Shown in pieces: positions 45,661 through 57,600 of a stretch of 64,000 nucleotides of DNA. The translations under genes and the position numbers were made by a program. Position 1 is the stretch's first letter; each line of letters opens with the position of its first letter. The notes under the pieces are model-generated. The model was not told the origin of the DNA, did not search any database, and saw only the letters and a list, made by a program, of their open reading frames with translations. Source of the DNA: Antedon mediterranea (Eukaryota > Echinodermata > Crinoidea > Comatulida > Antedonidae). The stretch lies in contig NC_092676.1 in the NCBI RefSeq assembly GCF_964355755.1, positions 27,074,288 to 27,138,287 of the forward strand, given 5' to 3'.

Positions 45661-48600
45661 GTAAATGATATTAATATTTTGGAAAAGATATGCGTAAATT
45701 AGATAATGAGAATCAGATGACTTCATTAGGCTGGGTGTTGCTTGCTAGTTTAGTTGAAACAATTAGTTAATATCATTGGAATCGGAGGTCAAACTAGAAT
45801 GGTTGTAGGCACAGGCAGCTCCAGGATTGTTAACAGGGGATCACTACCATATAATAATATGTGTAGTTACAGAAAAAGTAGTTTATCAGTCCATTTAAGG
45901 GGAGTGCACAAAACCCTAAACTCCACAACCCTTGATCCGCCACTGCAGGGGATATGTCTGAGCTATACATATACCTATATATGCCCTGCAGCTGTACTTT
46001 TTTCTGCTCATCATTTTTACTTTATTTTTTCAACTTTTATCTACTGGTGTTTTATTTATTTTTAATTCATTATTTTTAATTAATTTATTAATTTATTTAT
46101 TGTTTATTTTGTTCATAATATCTATTTTTAATTAATTTGTAAAGAGGCAATCCCGCCACAAGATTCTCATCTTTTCGGGATCCTGCCTTCATTCATTCTA
46201 TAAATTATCTCTTGTCACTATTGTTTTTTGTTGCTTTTTGTCTTTTGGATGTAAATAAATGTTTCTTTAATTGAATTGAAACTGTACATATAATATCCTA
46301 TTGTTCAGTGCCACATAGACTCAGGTGGGCTGGGGTTAATATCCAGATGCATTCATTCTTTTATATATATATATAATTATTGTTTTCAAATATTTTTTTC
46401 AATCTTAAATCTAAAGTAAATTGAGTCCTCAACTAAAAGAAAACTATCTATTTAAATCTGATTTGGTTTATAGCATGCAAGTTTACCATTAACGATCCAT
46501 GTAATACGAATCTCAAGTTGACCAACTGGCAGAGGAGTGTCCATAATGTAGTATCTGGAGGTAACTACATCGATGATGTCAGCCTTGCAGTTGGATGGTA
46601 TCGACTAATGACAGAAGGCGACAGGATCAATGTCACAATGCCAACCTCCAGGCCAGGAAAGTACCACTGTGGAACCAAATACCCATTATGGATTGATGGT
46701 AAATCAAATTAATACATACCATTCATTTACTCACTCACTTCCGCAGCATCTTCAGGTGGACTCTAATGATAGACAATCCAACCTGCATCAGCGTTGGTGC
46801 AAATTGATATTTTAGGTTGTTTTATGAAAGATTTTTGTTCTCTTTTTTGTTTTGTATGTTTTGTACATCATGTACTATCCGAATTTAAGGAAATGAATGA
46901 ATAGACAGGTCCATTAATTTCTATCTGAATGCATACCAGTATTTCTTCAGAGTGTAACCTTTTGTAACAAATTCATTCCATTTGTTAGTCTTCCAATCAT
47001 CTGGGTTGGTATCCAGGTAGACTCAACACCTTAAAAATCACATAATATTAAAAAATAAATTAATAATTTGTAATTTTGCTGTTTCTTCATAATATATGTA
47101 TTTTGATGTTCAAATTGTTTTTTATGACTTTTTAAAGTGTTTTTTTTCATTTTTTAAAAGTAATTTTAACCAATTTTATACATATTTTGTACATTGAAAC
47201 ACAATTCAGCATTTTTGCTGCCATGTTTTGATTATTTTGTTTTATGAATAAATACCAATAAATAATATTAATAATAATACTGTTAAAATAGTACGAAAGC
47301 CCATTAATGCCATTTGAAGTGTATGTTTTTCGAACGTAATCCGTTCTAACGAATTAGTAATTCGTTTGAACGGATTAATAATCTGTTCAAACGAATTAGT
47401 AATCCGTTCAAACGAATTGAAACATATACAACAAGTGCCATTTAAAGTATATGTTGTAATTCGTTTAAACGGATTACTAATCCGTTCAAACGAATTACTA
47501 ATTTGTTTAAACGGATTACTAATTTGTTCAAACGAATTACTAATTCGTTCAAACGAATTACTAATTTGTTTAAACGGATTACTAATTTGTTTAAACGAAT
47601 TAATAATTTGTTTAAACGGATTACTAATTCGTTCAAACGAATTAGTAATCCGTTTAAACAAATTAATAATTTGTTTAAACAAATTAATAATTTGTTTAAA
47701 CGGATTACTAATCTGTTTGAACGAATTAGTAATTCGTTTGAACGAATTAGTAATCTGTTTAAACAAATTATTAATTTGTTTAAACAAATTAATAATTTGT
47801 TTAAACGGATTAATAATTCGTTTAAACGAATTAGTAATTCGTGTAAACAGATTAGTAATCCGTTTGAACGGATTACTAATCCGTTCAAACAAATTATTAA
47901 TTTGTTTGAACGGATTAGTAATCCGTTCAAACGAATTACAACATATACTTTAAATGGTACTTGTTGTGTATGTTGCAATTCGTTTGAACGGATTACTAAT
48001 TCGTTTAAACAGATTAATAATCTGTTCAAACGAATTAGGAATCCGTCCAAACGGATTAGTAATTTGTTTAAACGGATTAATAATCTGTTTAAACGAATTA
48101 CTAATTCGTTTAAACGAATTAGTAATCCGTTTAAACAAATTATTAATTTGTTTAAACAAATTACTAATTTGTTTAAACGGATTACTAATTCGTTCAAACG
48201 AATTACTAATTCGTTCAAACAGATTAGTAATCCGTTTAAACAAATTATTAATTTGTTTAAACAAATTATTAATTTGTTTAAACAAATTATTAATTTGTTT
48301 AAACAAATTACTAATTTGTAGTAGTGTGTTTTTAAGAAGATTCTGTCAGGAAATTATGTCACATATAGATTGATTGACATTAATAGTGACCTACTAATAG
48401 TGGTCACGAGGTATGATTCCATATATGTCATTGGGAGATTATGGGTTCGAGTTTTGTGTCCCACACGATGTAAATAAAAGTAATGTTTTTCACTTAATAT
48501 GAAAATGAATTTGAATGTTTGTTTCTAGATGTGACTCACACTAGTGCCAACTTTGTTCTATATATGATAGATATGACTCATCTTTACCCAAATTAGTTAA

Positions 48601-51600
48601 TTAATTATGTTTTATTATCATTTCAAAAGGTGTTTATCCAGATATTGCTGATGGCATTAAAGTAGTTACCGTCTGTGCTGATATGGGAGATGAACCTTGT
48701 AAATATACGCAATCACATTGTATCAAAGCTTGCAATTCATCTGATGGCTTGTATCATGTACATTTTCTGTATGGATCTCCAGGGACTAAAATGGCCTATT
48801 GTACAGGTAGGTATTGCAATATAATAATAATAATAATAATAGATAATATGATAAATAAATAGAGTATTTGGTTATACTACAACCATAGAGCAGGTCTATA
48901 TTCTATCACATTTATCATGATACAGATTTATTTGAGTAGAGTCTGGTTTTGCAGTTCAACTGTTTATTATTCACAATGTTTATTCGCTAAGAAAATCCAA
49001 TATTTCATTCATATTAATATTGTACAGGTAGGTATTGCAATATAATATTTAAGAGTATTTGGTTATATTTAAACCATAGAGCAGGTCTATATTTTAATCC
49101 AATTTAAAATGATACAAAGTTTTTTTTAGTAGATTTTGGTTTTGCAGGAAGTAAGAAAAAATCGTGTGTAACTTTACAGTTCAACTTATTTCCAATCTTA
49201 GTATGTTTATTCGCTTACCAAATCCAATATTTTAACTATATTCTATTAACTAAGTTCAAATTTTAGATTATTATTACACACCAACAAGAATGTGTAACTT
49301 TTTTCCAATCTTAGTATGTTTATTTGCTTACCAAATCCAATATTTTATCTATATTCTATTAACTAATTTCAAATTTTAGATTATTATTACACACCAACAA
49401 GAATGTGTAACTTTTATTCACAATCTTAATATGTTTATTTGCTTACCAAATCCAACCTTTTATCTATATTTTATTAAGTTCAAATTTTAGACTACCACAC
49501 ACCAACACCTCATAGGCCTGTTCTGCTTAGAGTAGGTCTAGGCCTCCACCAACTTTTGACTATTGCAAGTAAAAGTATGTTTTATAACTAATTCTAGATT
49601 CACTCATACCTTGCCAGAATGGAAGTAACTCAGCAACAGGTTTCCCACCATGCAGAAAAAACAGTGAGTTCATTTTAGATAAACCGAGATGCAATGAGAT
49701 ATGGTATTACTTTTCGAAGTCATGGTAATCTAAACATTTTTTTTTAATCTTTGTATGTGATGGTAATCTAGATATTCTGTTAAAATATTTGTATGTATAA
49801 TATTTTACTTGAAAGAAGAAAAAAGAGAAAATATTAATCATTTTAAGAAATTTTTAAATAAAAAGTAACGATATTATTTTATATATAAATTCAATACTTA
49901 TCTACCTTATTTAAGTACCTTATTAATTTATATTGTTGTAATAGTTTATTAGTTTAGGAAAGAAATAAAATAAATGTTTACGTTGAACTTGAATAAACTC
50001 AATCAACGTACAAATAAATGTAAATAATTACATCATGTTAGTTTTTTTTTAAATATTGAATTGTAATAGTAATTCATTCTAATTTGAGTGTAAATTAAGA
50101 TTTTCAGTTTTAGTTAAACTCTTGTTGTTAACTGTTAATTTGATTTTTGTATGATGTCTTCCAGTCTTGTGGAAAAACACCATTGAGGTGAACAAGTGTT
50201 AGCGTGATTAAATAAAGTTTTTATTATTATTATTAGGCTTATGCTCCACTTTTTTTTTTTTTTGGAGTTTGTTGATATTGTCACCAAGTTTACTTAAGTT
50301 TGTTATCATCTTACATTAAATTACAGATAGCTACCCCATACTGAAAGGAAAACCAACAGTAGCATTCCAAGAAAAACCAACAGGAATTGCAGTCATATGT
50401 AATTATATAAATAGGAATATTGATGATGAAAAAATGGATTTTCTTGTAAAGTGGTACATAAATGATCAATTTGTTTATGAGAAACTTTATCAGCCGGACG
50501 ACAATACAGTGTCTGCATTCATTAGTGACGAATGTAAATGTGGAAATTGTCAACAAAACCAATGTATTCTAAGCAAGAGATTGAATTCACATGTAAGTTG
50601 CATGAATACAGGTACTAAATTTGTAACATTTACATAAATAACATTTTATAATTATACTTTAAATATTTTAATGTCATTATTATATGTTGAAATATCTTGT
50701 ATTTTTAATTATTTATTAATTGATATTTTAATATTGTAAATTCAACAATGTTTACTTTGTTACAAATAAATAAAGAATTTGAAAATATATAAAAATATCT
50801 TTCAAGAAAGAGGAGGTATCAACGTTTGACATAACTCTCAACAATCAATAACAATCAGCTCAACAACAACAATTTCATTCAAACTGCGAATGTTAAGACC
50901 AGACTTTAAAGTTAAAAAGGATATTTCAATGAAATATAATCTCTTTACACATGCTTATTACACAACTAAACGTAGTTCAGTTAAGGTTTGCAGTCAAACT
51001 TACTTATTTTGTATACAATTGTAATCCCACAAATCATCTTCTGCAACCTGTGAACTAAAGCAATCCTTCTTGTGTTTGTTTTTAGATTCAATGTGAAGTT
51101 CGAGCAAGATTCAGAAACACAAGCTATGATGAGTTTCCACCAGGAGTCAAAAGCAACACCATCTATGCCGGGCTTACAGTAAGTATTAACCTTGCAAATG
51201 TCATATCATACTTATTCATAAACATAGTAAAAACTCCTCCAAAACACCAATACTTTTGAAAAACTATTGACCAATCCATCAGACACTCATTAACTGGCAA
51301 AAAAGAACAAGATTTTTTGCAAATCCTAAATTCTAACAACAAATTCTAAATTCTAACAACAAATTATCTTTAATCAGGTTCAACCTAATACTACTGTGAC
51401 TGTAAGTGAAAATGATGCTGGCCAGGAATTCCAGATTGTGTCAACATTTCCAATAGTTTTACGAAATAAAACCAGTCCAGCTGTACCAAAGATCAGTATA
51501 TATATTGTGTCAGGTAATGAAAATGAAATACTCACCCAGAAAGGCTGTTTGCAATCGGTTACAAATGACGCTCCAGCTGTGTACAATATCATTGCCACAC

Positions 51601-54600
51601 GAGACAACATCAATGACAGAGATAAGTATACGTACATCCAGTTTACAGGTGATACTGCTACTTTTAACGAGGCATCAAGAATATGGAAAAATCAAGAAGA
51701 TAATCTGCTGCCAATCAAAGTAAATAAAGAAAAAACTTCCTTCTATTATAAATGTGTACTTTAAACACATTCTCTGTTACTGGAGTCTCTCTCTGTCCTT
51801 TCCAATAAAAATAAATAAACAAAAAAACAATATCAGTGATGTAGTCACAATAAATAAAGTGGTGCGATTTTCGCCAAAAAATGGGAACAATCTCTGTTCA
51901 TGCCACTGGGTTGTCAAAGGACTCTGTGAAAAAGAGGTCGAAAAACCTTACCAACCGTACTGGTGGCTACGGCCATGAATATTGTTGTGCGATTTCTGTT
52001 TTCAAAAGTTTCTAAACTGGTTAATTCGAATGTATTGTATTTAACATTCTAGGATTTCTATCTTTATAGGTGGTTGTAAAAGATGTTCCAAGTGATACAA
52101 TTTGTGAAACAACTGGCGATCCACACATCACAACGTTTGACAAATGGTAGGCGTACTGTTTAATTATTACATTCAAACAAAGCAAACAAATGGTCATATT
52201 TAGACCATGATAATAATGATACTTTAAAACCATTATTTCCCTTTTCTATCTATAGGTACTATCATCTTTATGCTCCTGGAGATTTTTTGTTGTATGAACA
52301 CACTTCTCTTCCAATAAAGGTTTGTGAATCATTCATAGAAAAACACAACACACAAACTAAAGCTCTGTCCACACTATCAAACTTTATGTGACAACAAAAT
52401 GTGATGTGCCCATATATGGACACAATGATATCATATTACTACCATATTTGGGCATATCACACAACTAGGTTGATAGTGTAGACAGAGCTTCAATTCTAAT
52501 CAGTTTTCATTTTAAACAATGAAGATGTGCAGAATAAAAAGTTTTTCTCTTAAAAAAAAAAACCTGAGAAAAAAAAGAAGGCTTTTCAAAGCAGTTAATT
52601 ATGTTACATTTATTTACATATACACAGTCGTGGCGTAACAGCTATGATGGTCCCTGTGTTGGAGGGTTTCTAAATCAGGGGCCACAGGCCTCCGCGTTAA
52701 GCCACTGCATATACAGATACTTGGATGAATGACTGTATGATTACTTTTCCTACAGGTTCAAACTCGAATGGCACCTTGTTATGGTGTGACTTGTAACTGT
52801 GGAGTTGCGGTTCAAATCGGTTACACTCATCTATTCATAGATCGATGCAGTAACGATGATAATGAACATGTAACATACAAGACAGAGAATGGTGAAGTAG
52901 TCAAAGAGGTTATGACATCAGACACAAGAGTGAAAACATTTGAGATACATGGTAACAAAGCAACACCTGGGTCTAATATACAATATAAAAATGGACAATA
53001 CATAGTAAGTTTACAGAAATTACCTCATCTTGTGTCAAACTCTAGATTCGATCAGGTTCAGAATCAGGATAGCTGTGTTACTGAAGGTCTGTTCTACAAG
53101 TACATAAAAACATTTTGTAAACTAATTGAGATTAAATTAGATTTTTAAGAGGGTTTGTGCACTGCATAGTCGAAGGACAAGTTCCGACAATGACATCTGC
53201 AAAGGTCGAATGGAAATAAATGAATAGTAGAATTTATATACAGTAGAACTAGGTGCTCAAGATTTTTCAATAACCTGATTCTCTTCTAAGTCATGTGGCA
53301 GCCATACACCTTTTCTCCAGTAATCAAATCGTTGAATAACTTGATGATGTTCATTTGTAGGTAACTTTTCCAACTGGATCAGTACTAACAGTTAGTTTGT
53401 ATGGTTCCAGCTATATCCATGTCACTCTCACAGCGTCTTCTGACGATTTTGACCAAATTAAAGGTCTCTGTGGCAATTTTGATGGGAATGCTATCAATGA
53501 TGTCCAGTATAAAGATGGAAGTTTTAAGTATGATTGCAAATCTGGTAACTGTGAACAAATTGGTTATAATATGGAAGCAACACAAGAATTCTATGAAATT
53601 TGGAGGTATGTATTCATAACAAACAGAACAGACAAAGCTAGTTGTTTTTTTAGGTACTCTTTTCAACAAATCTTAGCTTCAGTGCTCCAAATTTCTTTAG
53701 ATATTCAACTTGCTTCATCTTATTCTTCCTTAAAATTTTTGCTCAAGAACCATCTTCTCTTTATTTGCTTCCTACAATCTCCTGTCTTTTCTCTCTGAGA
53801 TGGCCAATTTAGTTTTCATTGTTTTAATTGATTTCTCTTTTGATTCCAATTATTTTGTGCATTTGTTCTTTTGTTAATCTTTATAAATTTGATTTATTTT
53901 AATTTATTTTTTAATTGGATGGATATTGAAAATATTATTGAAATAAAAAAATAAATTGGAAACAACATTAAAATATAAATATATAATTAATATTTTATAT
54001 AATATAATGAATAACCTAAAATTATAATTTTTATGTACGACAGAGTAAAAGATGTTGAAAACTTATTTCTTGGCGAACTTTTCCTTGGGGATCCCTATGT
54101 GATGGATCATTATTGTTCATGTACTGGTGAAAACAACATAAATTGTGACTACTGCAATGGACGAGCTGACGGTGAATCTTTGGAATGTGATCAAACAAAT
54201 GCAAGGAGGAAGAGGGCAGTAGAGGATGACCCAGATGACCTAGTTGCAGATTTTAAGTTTGGACCGCTAGTCTATGATCCAAACTTTGAAATTTTGGTAC
54301 AGTACTCAGAATTGTTAAGTAACTAAATTCAAATTAGTTTATATATATATAAACTTTTAAGGTTTTAATTTAAGTAAATGTTTTCTCAAAAAGAACAGGC
54401 AGCTGGTCCTATAAAATATATTAACTTCCATTAAAAAATGTTGAGATAAAAGAAAACAACCTGGCCATAATTAATGGTATATGAGAGAGATGAGAAAATC
54501 TGGGAGAGTGAAGGCATTGTCCAAACTAAGAATAAATAGATGCCTATTTTAACTAAAACAGACATAAACTATGCACTTTTCTGATTTAAAATAGGTTCCA

Positions 54601-57600
54601 GAGTTTCCAACTCCAAGTGGTTTAACTGAAGAGCACACCAGAAGACTTTGTAATGAGACGCTTGTGAACTCTGACACTTACAGTTTGTGTTTGAATCCAA
54701 TCAACAATGGTTCTATTGCGATTAATGATATAATTGAAGGATGCGTTGTTGATGTAAAGGTAGGTTTTGTTGTGCTAATCATGTTGCCATCATTTATTCA
54801 ATCAATAACAACCTCTTTTGTGTAGTTAGTTTTTTGTTGCACATTATTATCTCACTTTTAGGATTGTACCATTACTTAATGAATAAACATCTTTATTGCA
54901 CCCATAGGTATTTGATGATACATCAATTGCCAAAGAAACAGCGTTAGTTCTACAGGAGCGTTGCAAAGTAGTTCTCTCTAGAAATCCCATGTACTGGGAG
55001 AAGACAGAAAATGGTACTCTAGCTCCACCTACAGATATACTAGATGGAATGTGTGTAAACGAGTGTAATGGAATGGGTGAATGTATAAATGGTACATGTG
55101 AATGTTATGATGGATTAGGAGGAAGTGATTGTTCAATCTCTCTGGTTGAACCCCCACTAGTGTTTGCTGTTCTTGGAGATGGAATCTGTGATGTTAGACA
55201 AAGATCGTGTAAATCAGCTCTGGTTTTTGGCAAGAACTTTTTGGAAGGAAAGAATATTGCCTGTCATCTACAACACATTGGTGTAAGTTTGATATATTTT
55301 ATTTGGATAGTCATTACACAAAGGCATACTTATTTAGGATGTTTTCATAAAACAAAGTTGATTGAAAACTGGGTTTTAATCCACTTGTATTCAGAGTTTA
55401 AACAATGTGAAAACCACATATTCGTACTTACTTAATCTAAGTTAAAAAACAAAACAAAAAATATGATAAAAAAAATAAGATTTAGAATACTCTACATCTT
55501 ATGTAAAATAAAATTAGTGTTTACATAATTATTATATAACCTAATCTGTATTCTTTTAGGTGAATGAGAATGGCATGGTCCTTCTTCCAACAAAAGAGGT
55601 ATTTTCCGGTATATTTAAAACATCAGAAGAGGTAAAATGTCCTCTACCAGAACCCGCCGTTCAATCTAATGCACCTGGAGAGGGCACTGTTGCCAGCGGC
55701 TACCTGATAGCAATCAGTAATGATGGTGAATTGATCAGTGAAAGTATGGCAGTAATGTTTGTGTACGATTCAGTTTGTCAGACTTGCGATGCATCAGCTG
55801 GAAAGTGTACTACAAAGGTAGAAAACATTTCTATATTTGTTAATAAATAAATAATCAATATTTATAATTGTTGTTTTCTTACTTCCTGCAAATCAAATAT
55901 CAGTTTCTTCCTCTGTCTGATTTGTGTTGATCAGAAATTAACATTATCTACATAGCATATCATCTTGAAATCATTTAATTTGGATCCTAATATAGAAAGC
56001 AAACTGATTGTTTGCAAATTGTCGTTTATCATTTTTAGTACTTTCAATCTATTGGATCAACAAAAAATAAAAAAGGTTTCTTCTATATATAGCATATATA
56101 GTTACTTATGTGTAGTTCCTTGTTTACAGAATTTTCCCTGTAAATTTGGTTTTTGTATAGTGATTTGTTTAAATGTCTCCGATTATGATGAGTTTAACAA
56201 CAACTAATAACATACACATTTTTAATATATTATATCCATTATTAAAATTTTCAGGAAAATTCCTGTACTATCAATGGTCATTGCTATGAAGCTTCTCAAA
56301 CGAACCCAGAAAATGGCTGCCAACAATGCCTGCCAGAAGAGAGTGTTGTTGGGTGGTCAAAAAAACAAGGTTTGTATATTTATAATATTAAGCACAAGTT
56401 GAGGTTTGGATACACATTATACCAACAACGGGATAAATTATTTAGTTTAAGTAATGATGGTGAATTAAAGATGTATTGTCCCCTAAAAACATGAAAAATA
56501 AAGATTAATAAAAAAGTTAAAATCAATTTCGCAGTTTTAATAAAGTTAATCACTTTGGTAGAAAAAAAAATTGTACTTTTAAAAAGACCAAATAAACAGT
56601 TAAATTCAACCAAAAACCCTTCCAGTCAATCTTACATTTTTTTGGCTTTCATTTACAGTTTGTTCAGGTAAATGTTTTTTTCGATCCAATTTTTGGTCAA
56701 AGTGAATAACTATTGTGACATTAAAATGGCATATTCAACAAAAACATTAAAACAGTTTTTTTTTCAGGGGGACAATACATCTTTAAACAGTGAAAGTATT
56801 GCAATAATGTTAATAATATGATGTGTCTATGGTTATGCAAACTTGATAAAATAAATATATAACTGATATGATTATAGTATTTTTCTGTTGTTTTGTTGTT
56901 GTTCAGATGATGCTTGTGAAGACTCTGATGAAGACTCTGATGAAGACTCCGATGAAGACTCTGATGAAGACTCTGATAACACTTTACTTATCATTTGTTC
57001 AGTATTTGCAGCACTTTTTCTTCTAATTGGATTTTTACTAGGCCTAATGATGTGTTCATGCTGCAAAGTTTCATGTTGTGAACGGTATATAAAGCTCAGT
57101 CTACACTATCAAACTAGTTTGACAAAAATGTGTGATGTGCCCAAATATGGTAGTGATATGATATCATCGTGTCCATATATGGGCACATCACATTTTGTTG
57201 TCACATAAAATTTTAATGTTAACATTGAAAGTCTAAAACCTGAAATAATATTGATGCATACTAGCAACCTCTAAAGCTCTGTCTGCACTATCAAACTTTA
57301 TGTGACAACAAAATGTGATGTGCCCAAATATGGACATGATGATGTCATATCACTACTATATTTGGACATATCACTACCATATTTGGGCATATCACTACCA
57401 TATTTGGGCATATCACTACCATATTTGGGTAACTGTCACTGTTTCAATTGTTTCACCCTGGGCTCATCCTATATGTTTCTATTTGTAAATAGTGGTGTTT
57501 TTTTAGCATTTTTTGTAAGAAATATTTCTTGTTTTAAATATCAAATAATGAAATGAAAAGGTTATTTTTTTTAAAACAAACAGCTTGTTGTTTCTGTCTA

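Larger units (their letters stand above)
47300..48325. repeat. Self-complementary 21-bp tandem array in intron 2
   Basis: About 45 units resembling ACGAATTACTAATTTGTTTAA. Each unit joins two near-palindromes, GAATTA-C/G-TAATTC and GTTTAAAC, so the array reads almost the same on both strands. Units vary mainly at C/T and A/G positions (CGG/CGA/CAA and TTCG/TTTG/TCCG). Because 21 is divisible by three and the unit lacks stops in several frames, long spurious frames of heptads (LICLNGL, KRITNSF) open on both strands. Confidence 0.95.

Noticed and set aside
45754-46065. 103-codon plus-strand frame
   Set aside because: It lies in intron 1 over a dispersed-repeat fragment and low-complexity T-rich sequence, and its first codon is not ATG (TTG-type).
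47300-48325. CRISPR-like appearance of regularly spaced palindromic repeats
   Set aside because: Units abut each other without unique spacers, the host gene is eukaryotic, and no cas genes exist.
47242-48373. Long overlapping open frames of 118-272 codons on both strands
   Set aside because: They are produced by the 21-bp repeat unit, which has no stops in several frames. Both strands are equally open and there is no splice or domain support. The region is intron 2.
51380-51637. 85-codon minus-strand frame with hydrophobic segments
   Set aside because: Shadow of exon 7 of the + gene. No independent support.
53385-53669. 94-codon minus-strand frame
   Set aside because: Shadow of exon 11, which carries the VWD signature on the plus strand.
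56872-57066. Minus-strand Ser/Glu-rich frame
   Set aside because: It is antisense to the acidic (EDSD)5 repeat of exon 17, whose strand is fixed by splicing and homology.
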